Positions 43,228-51,994 of a stretch of DNA of 64,000 bases are shown one piece after another (within the stretch, counting starts at the first letter, position 1; the number at the start of each line of letters is the position of its first letter). A program made the translations under genes and the position numbers. Location: positions 62,001 through 126,000 of the forward strand of contig JAEILR010000002.1 of the NCBI GenBank assembly GCA_016109435.1, given 5' to 3'. The notes under the pieces were generated by a model. It did no database searches. It was not told the origin of the DNA and was given only the letters and a program-made list of their open reading frames with translations. The stretch is from Methanomassiliicoccus sp. GTDB lineage: Archaea > Thermoplasmatota > Thermoplasmata > Methanomassiliicoccales > Methanomassiliicoccaceae.

Positions 43228-44310
43228 ATGCCTTCGGACATGACCACGAGGACGCGTTTCACGGTGATCGGAGGATACTTGGGAGCGGGCAAGACCACGC
43301 TGATGGTCGGCCTGGCCCGCTACCTTAAGGAGAGGCACGGCAGATCCGTGGCGGTCATCACCAACGACCAGGGCCATGTGCTGGTGGACACCGAGTTCGC
43401 CTCCGGGGCCGGCCTCGACGTCAGGGAGATCATGGGAGGGTGCTTTTGCTCCACCTTCCCGGAGTTCGTCAAGAACGCCCGGTCCATCGTGCAGACCACC
43501 CGGCCGGACGTCATCATCGCCGAGCCCATCGGCACCTCGACCAACATCCTCTCGTCGGTGGTGGAACCCCTGAGGGCCCAGTACCCCGAGGAGTTCGACG
43601 TCGCCCCGTTCATGGTGGTCGTCGATGCCACCCGGGCGGCCAGGCTGGAGAGCGGGAAGCGGCTGATCCCGGCCCACCAGGTGAAGGAGGCGGAGTACGT
43701 CCTGCTATCCAAGATCGACCGGCTGGACGCCGGGGAGGTAGAGCGGGCGGTACAGGCGGTCAAGGCCCTGGCCCCCGACGCCCGGGTGGTGCCGTACTCG
43801 TCGAGGACCATGAAGGGCATGGATGACATCGCCTCCCTGGTGCTGTCGGGAGAGAGGAGCGTCAAGTCCCGGCCCAGCGAGGACCACAAGAGGTTCGCCG
43901 CGGAGAAGTCGGCGATGTCCTGGTACTCCTCCACCAGCCGCCTGGTGCCGTCCGGGCGCGTTGACCTCTATGACCTCGCCACCTCCGTGCTGCGGGCCGC
44001 CGCCGACTCCTTCCCGGTGGACGACCTGGCCCACGTCAAGGTCATGGTCACCTCTCCAAAAGTAGGAGCGAAGATGTCCCTGGTGGCGGACTCGGTGCAG
44101 ACCGACGGGGTCCGGGGGTCCCGGTACCTGACCGAAGAGGCCAGGCTGGTGGTCAACGCCCGGGTGATGGCCGCGCCCCAGAAGCTGGGAGAGATCATGA
44201 GGGCGGCGGTGGGAGCGCTGCCCGCGAAGTTCGAGCTGAAGGTCGACGAGGTCACCGAGTCCTGCTATTCACCCCGCCCGGAGACGCCCATGTTCTTCAC
44301 CGGCATGTGA
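43228..44310 (+). CDS. CobW/G3E-family metallochaperone-like GTPase 2
   Basis: A 360-aa paralogue of the first CobW gene with the same layout: Walker A GGYLGAGKTTL, VITNDQGHVLVDTEF, and a similar C-terminal domain ending ESCYSPRPETPMFFTGM. Its metal motif is GCFCS (C72, C74, S75) where the first copy has GCFCC, so one thiol ligand is lost and its metal specificity may differ. It starts 24 nt after the winged-helix gene. Start may be ATG 43228 or 43240. Confidence 0.9.
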   Translation: MPSDMTTRTRFTVIGGYLGAGKTTLMVGLARYLKERHGRSVAVITNDQGHVLVDTEFASGAGLDVREIMGGCFCSTFPEFVKNARSIVQTTRPDVIIAEPIGTSTNILSSVVEPLRAQYPEEFDVAPFMVVVDATRAARLESGKRLIPAHQVKEAEYVLLSKIDRLDAGEVERAVQAVKALAPDARVVPYSSRTMKGMDDIASLVLSGERSVKSRPSEDHKRFAAEKSAMSWYSSTSRLVPSGRVDLYDLATSVLRAAADSFPVDDLAHVKVMVTSPKVGAKMSLVADSVQTDGVRGSRYLTEEARLVVNARVMAAPQKLGEIMRAAVGALPAKFELKVDEVTESCYSPRPETPMFFTGM

Positions 44311-44495
44311 GGGACCCGCTCCTTCCTTCATCATTCCAGTCCGGCGGCGCGGCCAGCGGGGTCAGGGCGGAAGCAACGTTTCAGCGCCGTAACCCTCCGG
44401 AATCGACGCGGGAGCGTAGTTGCGTCCGATATCGGCCCCCCAGGTGAAAAGGTATTTATCGCTGGCCTATCCATCGTTCGCAGGGGTGTTGACCA

Positions 44496-44939
44496 GTGGT
44501 GGCCGTCGATGATATGAACCGCCGGATCCTCAAGCTCCTGAGGATGGACGGGAAGATGACCTACCGGGAGATAGCCGCCAAGCTGAGGAGGTCACCGTCC
44601 ACCGTCCGCGACCGCATCAGGCGGATGGAGGAGTACGACGTGATCCTCGGCTATTCGGCCATCGTCAACAACGAGCTGATGGGCATGCAGTCCGACGCCA
44701 TCGTGCTGGGCAACATCGGGGAGGGGGTCTCGGTCAAGGACCTCCGCAAGCTGCACGAGGTCGACGGGGTCATGGAGGTGCTGCTGGTGAGCGGCGGCAA
44801 GAGCGTCATGGTCCGCCTCCACGCACCCGACAACCACACCCTGGACAACACCATCGCCGGTTCGATCATGCCCCTGGGGCTGAAGGACATCGAGGTCCGC
44901 ATCGTCCTGGAGTCGGTGATGCGGTTCCCGGGTATCTAG
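44496..44939 (+). CDS. Lrp/AsnC-family transcriptional regulator
   Basis: A 147-aa regulator with N-terminal HTH DDMNRRILKLLRMDGKMTYR, EIAAKLRRSPSTVRDRIRRM and a C-terminal RAM/ACT-like sensor ending VMRFPGI. GTG 44496 gives a normal N terminus and a TATA-like GGTATTTATC is about 40 nt upstream. It converges on the glutamate synthase gltB3 gene with a 4-nt overlap and may sense amino acids to regulate that operon. Confidence 0.9.
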   Translation: MVAVDDMNRRILKLLRMDGKMTYREIAAKLRRSPSTVRDRIRRMEEYDVILGYSAIVNNELMGMQSDAIVLGNIGEGVSVKDLRKLHEVDGVMEVLLVSGGKSVMVRLHAPDNHTLDNTIAGSIMPLGLKDIEVRIVLESVMRFPGI

Positions 44940-45757
44940 GGCCACACCATGGTGGGATCGAACCGCCCACGGAAGGGTCTGGACGACAGGGGGACGATCT
45001 TGCGGTATTCGCTCCAGTCCCTGTCGGCCGGAAGGTCGAAGGAGCGCTCGAAATCAGTGAGCAGTTCGTCCACCGCCTTCCGGTCCCCCTCGTCCATCGG
45101 CGAGAGCTTCGCCCCGGTGCCCAGCTGGTGCTCCTCCACCATGCCCCGGACATAGATGACGCCGCCGTGCATGCCCGCGCCCACGAACGTCCCCACCGGG
45201 GACCCCTCCTCCGGCACCCCGCTCCCCAGGACCAGGACCGTGCCTCCGGCCATGTACTCCCCTAGATAGTCGCCGGTGCGGCCCCCTATGACGATGCTGG
45301 GGCTGTCGCACCCGAACGCCTTCATATGGATGCCCACGCGCGTCCCGGAGCTGCCCTTCACCAGGATGCGCCCGCCCCGGGCGGCCAGGCCGGTGACGTC
45401 CCAGGCATTGCCGTGAATGATGATGCGGCCGGAGGACATGGTGTTGCCGGTCATGTCCTGGGCGTTGCCGAACACCTCCACGGTGGGGCCGTCCATGAAC
45501 GCCCCCAGGTCATTGCCCGGAGTGCCCCTGATGCCGATGTACAGCCCCTTGGCGGTCGCCGCCGAGGCGATGTACCTCTGCCCCATCACCCCACTGATGA
45601 TGATGCGCTCGGCGCCGCCCGAGATCGCCTGGCGTATCTCCGCGTTCAGCGTACGCTGGTCGACCGGCCGGCCCCACTGGTCCCGCCTCGAGGTGTCGAT
45701 GGACACCTCCTTCCTGCTGTCGATGGTATCGTTCATTGTCGTCGGTATCGTGTCCAT
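44936..45757 (-). CDS. Glutamate synthase GXGXG-domain subunit (GltB3)
   Basis: A 273-aa beta-helix subunit corresponding to the C-terminal domain of bacterial GltB. It has GGRILVKGSSGTRVGIHMK and repeated G-x-G-x-G turns such as GGRTGDYLGEYMAGGTVLVLG, wait-free and complete at both ends. In archaea glutamate synthase is split into three genes, and this is the structural or channel-supporting part. The gene starts 4 nt after the stop of the FMN subunit. The 3' end overlaps the convergent Lrp gene by 4 nt. Confidence 0.92.
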   Translation of the reverse strand: MDTIPTTMNDTIDSRKEVSIDTSRRDQWGRPVDQRTLNAEIRQAISGGAERIIISGVMGQRYIASAATAKGLYIGIRGTPGNDLGAFMDGPTVEVFGNAQDMTGNTMSSGRIIIHGNAWDVTGLAARGGRILVKGSSGTRVGIHMKAFGCDSPSIVIGGRTGDYLGEYMAGGTVLVLGSGVPEEGSPVGTFVGAGMHGGVIYVRGMVEEHQLGTGAKLSPMDEGDRKAVDELLTDFERSFDLPADRDWSEYRKIVPLSSRPFRGRFDPTMVWP

Positions 45758-45761
45758 GCGC

Positions 45762-47312
45762 TCACCCCCATCCTTCGCCCACGTGCTTCACGCCCATTAT
45801 CTCGGCGATCTTCTGGTTCGGACCGAAGTAGCGCAGCCGGTCGCGGTTGCCGACCAGCGATTCCACGGAATCGATGCCCATGGCCCCCATGACCTCCTTG
45901 AGCTCCTCGTTCCAGGCGGTGAACAGGCGGGTGACCCTGCGGGCTCCTATCTCGGGGTCCAGGCGCGCGGTCAGTTCCGGCCGCTGGGTGGCGATGCCCC
46001 ACGCGCACAGCCCCCGGTGGCAGGACTGGCACACCTGGCAGCCCATGGCGATCATCGCCGAAGTGCACACCATGGCCACGTCCGCGCCGAGGGCAAGGAC
46101 CTTGATCATGTCCGCGGAGCTGCGGATGGAGCCGCCGGCGCACACCGTGACCCGGTTCCTCAGCCCCTCATCGGTTAACCGCTTGTCCACCACCGCGGTG
46201 GCCACCTCGATCGGCAGGCCGGCATGGTCCCTGATGACCCGGGGCGTGGACCCGGTGCCGCCGCGGAACCCGTCGATGGTGATGAAGTCCGCGCCGGCGC
46301 GAACCACCCCGGAGGCGATGGCCCCAACGTTGTGGACCGCGGCGATCTTGACCCCCACCGGGACCCGGTGCTCGGTGCTCTCCTTGAGCACGGCGATGAG
46401 CTGCTGGAGGTCCTCGATCGAGTAGATATCGTGATGGGGGTAAGGTGAAAGCGCGTCGGTGCCCAGGGGTATCATGCGGGTGGAGGAGATCAGCTCGCTG
46501 ACCTTCTCTCCCGGGAGATGGCCGCCATGGCCGGGCTTGGCCCCCTGGCCGACCTTGATCTCCACCGCCGCGGTGCGCCTGAGGTATTCTGGCGTCACGC
46601 CGAACCGGCCGGAGGCGACCTCACTGTTGATGTGGTCGGCGAAACGGAAGAAGTCGGCGTGCAGGCCCCCCTCGCCCGAGCCGGCCAGGATGTTGAGGTC
46701 TCGGGCGGCCTGGAACAGCGAGGCCTGGGTGTTGTAGCTGACCGCGCCCAGGGAGACGTGGCCGAACATGACCGGCATGTCCATGGCCACGATGGGGCCG
46801 GACCCGCCTTCGACCACCTGACCGTCTCCGGACAGCACCACCCGGCCGGAGCGGCGGCCCACATAGGTGCGGGTCTCCACCTGCTCCCGCAGGGGATCGA
46901 TGGACGGGTTGGTGACCTGGGCGGCGTCGAGTATCAGGTCGTCGAAGATCATGCCGTAGGGCATGTCCGTCCCGCAGGAGCACAGCAGGACCCCACCCGA
47001 GGAGGCCTGGGCGTTGATGCCCTGGCGGACCCGCTCGGTATAGCTGGCGTGAGGCGGCAGCCCGGACGGCTGGGTCCTGATCTCGATGCATCGGACGGGA
47101 CACATGACCGCGCAGCGCTGGCAGGCCACGCATCCGCCCCGGCCGACGACCCTGTCGTCCTTCCACTCCAGCGCCCCGAAGCTGCACTCTTTGACGCACT
47201 TCTTGCAGCCCAGGCAGAGGTCCCGGTCGATCACCGGGTGGAACTTGTCGGGTATGATGCGGTCGTAGATGCCCTCCCTCTCGTCCCTCGCCGCCACGGT
47301 ATGGCCGTTCAT
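45762..47312 (-). CDS. Glutamate synthase FMN/Fe-S subunit (GltB2) with ferredoxin domain
   Basis: A 516-aa subunit. N-terminal ferredoxin clusters CLGCKKCVKECSFGA and CVACQRCAVMCPVRC are followed by the FMN barrel (GAKPGHGGHLPGEKVSELIS, FITIDGFRGGTGSTPRVIRD) and the [3Fe-4S]-like site GCQVCQSCHRGLCAWGIATQ. It converts 2-oxoglutarate plus channelled ammonia to glutamate with ferredoxin-type electrons. Overlaps gltB1 by 4 nt. Confidence 0.95.
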   Translation of the reverse strand: MNGHTVAARDEREGIYDRIIPDKFHPVIDRDLCLGCKKCVKECSFGALEWKDDRVVGRGGCVACQRCAVMCPVRCIEIRTQPSGLPPHASYTERVRQGINAQASSGGVLLCSCGTDMPYGMIFDDLILDAAQVTNPSIDPLREQVETRTYVGRRSGRVVLSGDGQVVEGGSGPIVAMDMPVMFGHVSLGAVSYNTQASLFQAARDLNILAGSGEGGLHADFFRFADHINSEVASGRFGVTPEYLRRTAAVEIKVGQGAKPGHGGHLPGEKVSELISSTRMIPLGTDALSPYPHHDIYSIEDLQQLIAVLKESTEHRVPVGVKIAAVHNVGAIASGVVRAGADFITIDGFRGGTGSTPRVIRDHAGLPIEVATAVVDKRLTDEGLRNRVTVCAGGSIRSSADMIKVLALGADVAMVCTSAMIAMGCQVCQSCHRGLCAWGIATQRPELTARLDPEIGARRVTRLFTAWNEELKEVMGAMGIDSVESLVGNRDRLRYFGPNQKIAEIMGVKHVGEGWG

Positions 47313-48577
47313 TCGAACGCCCCCTTGAACGGCTCTTCCGTACCCTTGCGCACCAGGCCCTTGCCCACGGTGGCGATCATCGGGCTGCCCGGATCGCCCA
47401 CCCAGGTCTCAGCATCCTCCTCCACGATGCGCACCGCGCACTCCTCGGAGGCTGCGAACAGCCGGCGGCCGTCGGTGGACTGGCCGAATAGCAGGGGCCG
47501 GAGCTTCTTGCGGTCGGCCATGGCGATCATGGTGATCTCCGGCTGGCTCCGACCGACCAGGATGGAGAACGGCCCGTTGAGGAACGCTTCCTTGTACGTC
47601 GTCCTCAGCTGCTCGGCCAGCATCCTGCTCTGGGGGTCCATGCGCTCGATCTGATCATGGTAGCGGGGAGCGAGGGCGAACGCGGCGACCTGGGGAGGGA
47701 GCCCGTGGCGGCGGACCAGAAGGTCCCAAAGGTAGGTGACCACCTCGGTGTCCGTTAGCAGGGAGCAGCGGTACCCGTTCATCTCCACCAGCTTCCTGTT
47801 CACCCCGTAGGAGGTGATCTCGCCGTTGTGGCAGACGGACCAGTCCAGCAGGCTGATGGGGTGGGCGCCGGCCCACCATCCGGGGGTGTTGGTCGGAAAC
47901 CGAGAATGGGAGAGCCACATCTGGGCGGAATAGCTGCCCAGGTCGTACAGCTTGGCGATCTCGTAGGAGTAGCCATTACCCTTGAACACCGCCATGTCCT
48001 TGCCGCTGGAGACACACATGGCGTTGGGTATGGCGCCGTTAATGCCCATGACCAGGTCCACCACGCACTCGTCCGGGGACAGACCCCTGACCAGGTAGCT
48101 TCGGGAGAGCGGGTCCGGCTGGAAGAAATATCTCCACACCAGAGGATACGGCGGGCGGACGGAAGGGACATGGTGGGTGGGGACCTTCTCCTCCTTGATG
48201 ATGTCCCCCCGGTCCTTCAGGTGCTCCTCGACCCGGCACATCGCCTCCTCGTTGTCGAAGAAGAACTGCAGGCAGTAGTGGTCCTTCAGGGCCTCGGGGA
48301 ACAGGCCGTAGGCGGAGTATCCGGCCCCCAGGCCGTTCTCCCGCTCGTTCATGGTAGTGAGCATCCTGGCTATGACCTCCCCGCACACCTTACGGCCGGT
48401 CACGTCCATGGTGCCGGCTATGCCGCAGCCCCCCATCATGCTGGTGAGCCCGGGCGGCCGGGCTGCCCCGTAGCTCGGAAGTTGCGGATAACCGTTCGCG
48501 TCCATCCTGTTCTGGCCCTCGCATCTCATGCCTTCATCCCCGTGGTATATCATCACGTGCGGCCTATCCTTCGTCAT
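47309..48577 (-). CDS. Glutamate synthase glutaminase subunit (GltB1)
   Basis: Class II glutamine amidotransferase, about 422 aa. The catalytic N-terminal cysteine motif is MGGCGIAGTMD, followed by MWLSHSRFPTNTPGWWAGAHP, ISLLDWSVCHNGEITSYG and the substrate loop, and ends in VWVGDP-like and SEECAVRIVEE segments. ATG 48577 is favoured from the TATA position (48627-48634). It leaves about 48 residues before the nucleophile Cys, so maturation by cleavage or a later start (ATG 48553 or 48439) is needed to expose it. First gene of the GOGAT operon. Confidence 0.92.
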   Translation of the reverse strand: MTKDRPHVMIYHGDEGMRCEGQNRMDANGYPQLPSYGAARPPGLTSMMGGCGIAGTMDVTGRKVCGEVIARMLTTMNERENGLGAGYSAYGLFPEALKDHYCLQFFFDNEEAMCRVEEHLKDRGDIIKEEKVPTHHVPSVRPPYPLVWRYFFQPDPLSRSYLVRGLSPDECVVDLVMGINGAIPNAMCVSSGKDMAVFKGNGYSYEIAKLYDLGSYSAQMWLSHSRFPTNTPGWWAGAHPISLLDWSVCHNGEITSYGVNRKLVEMNGYRCSLLTDTEVVTYLWDLLVRRHGLPPQVAAFALAPRYHDQIERMDPQSRMLAEQLRTTYKEAFLNGPFSILVGRSQPEITMIAMADRKKLRPLLFGQSTDGRRLFAASEECAVRIVEEDAETWVGDPGSPMIATVGKGLVRKGTEEPFKGAFE

Positions 48578-48626
48578 CGCCCGCTCCGCCCTATTAACCG
48601 TTATTGATGAAATGATTCTGTAAGGA

Positions 48627-48660
48627 ATTAATACGTTCGATGTTCGTATACTTTCGAACA
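48627..48660 (-). promoter_or_regulatory. gltB1 promoter with TGTTCG-N8-CGAACA palindrome
   Basis: The perfect inverted repeat TGTTCG/CGAACA (48641-48660) lies immediately upstream of the minus-strand TATA GTATTAAT (48627-48634). A further half-site CGTTCGA (48634-48640) adjoins it. The position suits an activator or a repressor overlapping the factor-B element. Confidence 0.55.
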
Positions 48661-48886
48661 TTTTGAATTAGGTTACATCTACAAACACCTAATCAAATTA
48701 GATATATATCTATTATGCCGGAGAATTGAGTATTTTCAGAAGCAGAATTGAGGTCGAGGTGGGAAGGCCAGTTCCGCTGGAACATTTTACACGGCCCGCG
48801 GCGATCTCAAAATTCCTTAACGAACGCCCTCATGTGTCCAATTGAGTCTTTGAGGAATGCTATCGGCACTCGTCTTTTTACTTGCC

Positions 48887-48907
48887 AGTATCGAAAATAT
48901 CGATACT
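48887..48907. repeat. AGTATCG-N7-CGATACT inverted repeat
   Basis: A perfect 7-bp inverted repeat with a 7-nt A/T spacer, about 90-107 nt upstream of the XRE-CBS gene; a candidate operator for that regulator. Confidence 0.45.
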
Positions 48908-48937
48908 CTTCAGAATTGCTCGTTCAGTGTTTAATGG

Positions 48938-48958
48938 TAATATAAGAATCCTTATAGA
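48938..48958 (+). promoter_or_regulatory. Promoter of XRE-CBS gene
   Basis: Two TATA-like elements, TAATATAAG (48938-48946) and CTTATAGA (48951-48958), precede GTG 48994. Confidence 0.45.
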
Positions 48959-48993
48959 TTAGGTCCGCATAACTTTCTAATGAGGAAACGGAC

Positions 48994-49626
48994 GTGCCAT
49001 CCCTGAGCTTGACTCTCATCCCCCAGCTCCCCGACCTCGATCAGATCAGGCAGATGAGGAAGCGCCTGGACCTCTCCCAGAGAGAGCTGGCAGCCCTTGC
49101 CGGGGTATCCCAGTCGCTGATCGCCAAGATCGAGAAGAGGAGCATCGACCCCTCGTACGAGAACGTGCGCAAGATCTTCAACGCGTTCGAAGGGATCCTG
49201 AAGAAGCGGGCATTGGAGGGAAAGAACATGGGGGCAAGGTTCACCGTCGGGGACCTCGCCACCCGGGGGGTCATTTCGATATCGCCGGACGCCACCCTGG
49301 CCGAGGCAGTGGACAAGATGATGAAGGGCCGATTCACCCAGCTCCCGGTCATGGTGGGCGACCGCATCGTGGGCGGGGTCACCGACGACCGCATCAGGGA
49401 CCACACCATCGAGCAGACCCGCAACCAGCGCATGCACTATGACGAGGTGATGCAGATGAAGGTCGAGTCCATCATGGAGGCGCCCTTCCCCATCCTATCC
49501 GAGGACACTCCCATTGAACTGGCATCTCTCCACCTCCAGCGGGAGGAGGCGGTGCTGGTGACGAAGCGGGGCACGATCGTGGGCATCCTGACGAGCGCCG
49601 ACTTCCTGGACCTCGGGCTGCACTGA
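48994..49626 (+). CDS. XRE-type HTH regulator with CBS domain pair
   Basis: A 210-aa protein. The N-terminal HTH is [45 protein letters not shown]. Two CBS motifs follow: [20 protein letters not shown] and [20 protein letters not shown], ending [12 protein letters not shown]. The CBS pair normally binds adenosyl nucleotides and the HTH binds DNA. The layout is a conserved archaeal family. GTG 48994 gives a normal N terminus. It precedes the RNA-processing genes 49632-50797. Confidence 0.9.
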   Translation: MPSLSLTLIPQLPDLDQIRQMRKRLDLSQRELAALAGVSQSLIAKIEKRSIDPSYENVRKIFNAFEGILKKRALEGKNMGARFTVGDLATRGVISISPDATLAEAVDKMMKGRFTQLPVMVGDRIVGGVTDDRIRDHTIEQTRNQRMHYDEVMQMKVESIMEAPFPILSEDTPIELASLHLQREEAVLVTKRGTIVGILTSADFLDLGLH

Positions 49627-49631
49627 CGGTC

Positions 49632-50243
49632 ATGAAGAAGAACGAGCTGGAGAGGAGGCTGCAGAGGGTCGCCCCCCACACCCGGCCCCGGCCGGACCTG
49701 GAGCAGTACTCGACCCCCGCGGTGGTGGCCGCGGACATGCTGTTCACTGCCTTCTCCTTCGGGGACATCGGAGGCCGCGAGGTGGTGGACCTAGGATGCG
49801 GCAGCGGGATCCTGGCCATCGGGGCGGCCCTGCTGGGCGCGACGCGGGTGACGGGGATAGAGGTTGACCCCGAGGCGGTGGGGGACGCGCAGAGGAACAT
49901 CGCCGAGGCCGGCGTGGAGGTCGAGGTGATCGAAGAGGACGTCGGGAGGGCGGACCTCAGGGCGGACACGGTCATCATGAACCCGCCGTTCGGGGCCCAG
50001 CGCCGCAACGCGGACCGCCCCTTCCTGGAGGCCGCGGTGCGCATCGCCCCCCGGGTTTATTCGCTGCATAATGCCAGGACGGTCGGTTTCCTGCACACCA
50101 TGGTGGCGGCGATGGACGCCGAGGTCTTCTTCCAGAAAAGCTATAAATTCGAGATACCTCACATGTTCGAGTTCCACGACAGGAAGAAGAAGGAGATTGA
50201 AGTAGCACTGTTGTGCATCAGATCATTGGATGTGACAAAATGA
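49632..50243 (+). CDS. METTL5-like rRNA N6-adenine methyltransferase
   Basis: A 203-aa SAM-dependent methylase. SAM motif [20 protein letters not shown] and catalytic NPPF in [20 protein letters not shown] place it in the N6-adenine group. With the small size and [14 protein letters not shown] opening, it fits the archaeal METTL5 relative that modifies small-subunit rRNA. Its last 4 nt overlap the Csl4 start, coupling it to the exosome gene. Confidence 0.9.
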   Translation: MKKNELERRLQRVAPHTRPRPDLEQYSTPAVVAADMLFTAFSFGDIGGREVVDLGCGSGILAIGAALLGATRVTGIEVDPEAVGDAQRNIAEAGVEVEVIEEDVGRADLRADTVIMNPPFGAQRRNADRPFLEAAVRIAPRVYSLHNARTVGFLHTMVAAMDAEVFFQKSYKFEIPHMFEFHDRKKKEIEVALLCIRSLDVTK

Positions 50244-50797
50244 ACAAGAAGACGGTCTTACCCGGCGACGAGGTCGCTGTCGCCGAGGAGTACATGCCCG
50301 CGGAGGGCACCTATGAGCAGGACGGCAGGATCCTGTCTAGTCTGGCGGGGGAACTGGACCTCGATGATGAAGAGAAGGTCGCCAAGGTAATTCCCAAGAA
50401 CCCCCTGGTGGTGCTGAAGAACGGGGACAGCGTGTTCTGCCGGATAACCGATGTCCGGGCCAGCATGGCCATCTGCGACATCTTCGCGGCGGAGGGAAAG
50501 GACCGGGAGATCACCGGGGAGACCTCCGCCACCATACACGTTTCCAAGCTCTCGTCGGAGTACGTCCAGGATGTCGGCCGCGAATACCGCCCCGGCGACC
50601 TGGTGAGGGCCAAGGTCATCCAGACCCGCCCGTCGGTCCAGCTATCGACCCAGGAACCTCATTTCGGCGTGGTCAAGGCGCTGTGCCGGAGATGCAGGCG
50701 GCCCATGAGCAGAGAGGGCAAGACGATGAAGTGCGAGCCCTGCGAGCGGGTCGAGAGCCGCAAGGTCGCCGACGATTACGGCGACATCAACTTCTGA
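50240..50797 (+). CDS. csl4: Exosome RNA-binding subunit Csl4
   Basis: A 185-aa cap protein of the archaeal exosome. The N-terminal domain includes [20 protein letters not shown], the central S1-type RNA-binding domain spans about residues 55-145 ([20 protein letters not shown]), and the C-terminal zinc ribbon uses CRRC and CEPC. The start is ATG 50240, overlapping the methylase stop (ATGA); the longer open frame back to 50213 is inside that gene. Confidence 0.95.
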   Translation: MNKKTVLPGDEVAVAEEYMPAEGTYEQDGRILSSLAGELDLDDEEKVAKVIPKNPLVVLKNGDSVFCRITDVRASMAICDIFAAEGKDREITGETSATIHVSKLSSEYVQDVGREYRPGDLVRAKVIQTRPSVQLSTQEPHFGVVKALCRRCRRPMSREGKTMKCEPCERVESRKVADDYGDINF

Positions 50798-50890
50798 GCC
50801 TGGCGCGCCCGGGCTGGCCTCGCCGGCCCGGGGTCAGGCCTGGAATAGCATGATATAGCAGGTTACCATTAGACGGATTTCGGGCTGACC

Positions 50891-51067
50891 ATGACCAAGA
50901 GCAACGAGGACCTCGTACGGGAGATCAACGAGCTCAGGAACGAGATGAAGCAGATGAGGGAGGTCCTTAACATGCTGTTCTCACTGGTGGTCGAGGGCGA
51001 GGAGGACGACGAGGAGGACATCGGATACCCCGGTTTCGTCCAGGACGTCCCCCGCTTCAACAACTGA
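50891..51067 (+). CDS. Small acidic coiled-coil protein
   Basis: A 58-aa protein too short for ordinary gene calling: heptad-like LVREINELRNEMKQMREVLN, a hydrophobic MLFSLVV, an acidic run EGEEDDEEDI and a conserved-looking YPGFVQDVPRFNN end. Its codons and GC match the neighbours. It lies 40 nt before thiI on the same strand. Probably a partner or assembly factor of a neighbour; no family recognised. Confidence 0.6.
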   Translation: MTKSNEDLVREINELRNEMKQMREVLNMLFSLVVEGEEDDEEDIGYPGFVQDVPRFNN

Positions 51068-51106
51068 TCCAGGTGCTTTTTTGACATCGAGCGGGGTTGG
51101 TCGTCG

Positions 51107-51754
51107 GTGAAGGCCGTATGCCTGCTGTCCGGAGGTATCGACTCCCCGGTGGCCGCCTACGTTATGGGCCGCAACGGCGCCGACCTGGTGCTGCTGCACA
51201 TGGACAACCGGCCGTACGCTGACAACAGCGGGGTCAACAAGGCGGTCCAGCTGGCGTCCAGGGTCGAGGAGGAGCTGGGCCGCCCGGTGCAGCTCTATGC
51301 CGCGCCCCACGGGGTCAGCCAGCTGCTCATATCGAAGCGCTGCCAGCGCAACCTGCAGTGCGTGCTGTGCAAGCGCACCATGCTGAAGGTGGCCAGGAAC
51401 CTTGCGCAGAGCATCGGCGCGGACGCCGTGGTCACCGGCGAATCGCTGGGCCAGGTGGCCTCGCAGACGTTATACAATATAGTGTCCGAGCAGTCCGGCC
51501 TGGACTTTCCGGTGCTGCGCCCCCTCATCGGGCTGGACAAGCTGGAGATCGAGCACATGGCCAAGGAGATCGGGACCTATGAGATCTCGATCCAGAAAGG
51601 CTCTCCCTGCACCATCGTGCCATACCGCCCGGCCACCATGGCCACGCCCGAGCTGATGGTGTCCCAGGAGCGCAAGCTGGACATCGAGAAGATCGCCCGC
51701 TACGCTGCCGACGAGGTCGTGGAGATCAGAACGCCGAGCAGCTCTCGGTCCTAG
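51107..51754 (+). CDS. thiI: ThiI-like PP-loop ATPase (tRNA thiolation)
   Basis: A 215-aa AANH/PP-loop protein equal to the catalytic C-terminal domain of ThiI. It has PP-loop LLSGGIDSPVAAYVM, CVLCKRTMLKVA, GADAVVTGESLGQVASQTL and PVLRPLIGLDKLEI. The N-terminal ferredoxin-like and THUMP domains are missing, as in other short archaeal forms, so tRNA contact must come from a partner. GTG 51107 is the start. The end overlaps the convergent small gene by 29 nt. Confidence 0.9.
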   Translation: MKAVCLLSGGIDSPVAAYVMGRNGADLVLLHMDNRPYADNSGVNKAVQLASRVEEELGRPVQLYAAPHGVSQLLISKRCQRNLQCVLCKRTMLKVARNLAQSIGADAVVTGESLGQVASQTLYNIVSEQSGLDFPVLRPLIGLDKLEIEHMAKEIGTYEISIQKGSPCTIVPYRPATMATPELMVSQERKLDIEKIARYAADEVVEIRTPSSSRS

Positions 51755-51977
51755 ACTCGTCCAACATGTCCGGGGTCACCCGGTCGATGTAGCGAGCCTG
51801 GACGATGGAAATGTAGAGGATGTTGTCCCCGATCTTGACCTTGAGATCGGTATCCTTGGGCCGCTTCATGGTGATTGGAACGATGACCGGTCCGGAGCAG
51901 GAGGTCGAGACACGGTAGTCCCGCTTGTTCCTCTTGACGAAATCGATGACCTCCTGGTCCACCGAGATGCTGTGCAT
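51726..51977 (-). CDS. Conserved small protein of unknown function
   Basis: An 83-aa protein with basic helix ISVDQEVIDFVKRNKRDYRV and a beta-rich remainder (SGPVIVPITMKRPKDTDLKV, NILYISIVQARYID). One Cys pair is dispersed, so no zinc site is evident. ATG 51977 lies about 23 nt from a TATA-like CTAAATATCC that also serves nob1 on the other strand, suggesting a leaderless transcript. Function unknown. Confidence 0.7.
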   Translation of the reverse strand: MHSISVDQEVIDFVKRNKRDYRVSTSCSGPVIVPITMKRPKDTDLKVKIGDNILYISIVQARYIDRVTPDMLDESRTESCSAF

Positions 51978-51994
51978 GCGGTTGCATCAGGGAT

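Larger units (their letters stand above)
48578..48993. other. 416-bp A/T-rich control region between gltB1 and XRE-CBS gene
   Basis: Contains the gltB1 TATA and palindrome, the XRE-CBS promoter (48938-48958) and an inverted repeat at 48887-48907, but no clear gene. A short minus-strand open stretch (about 48806-48918) lacks a start and a recognisable family. Base composition is markedly more A/T-rich than neighbouring genes. Confidence 0.7.

Noticed and set aside
48806-48918. Short minus-strand frame containing VPIAFLKDSIGHMRAFVKEF
   Set aside because: Looks mildly protein-like but has no usable start and is too short to assign; could be chance.
48748-48945. 65-codon plus-strand open frame in the control region
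   Set aside because: No SD, no coding-like composition and it covers promoter elements and an inverted repeat.
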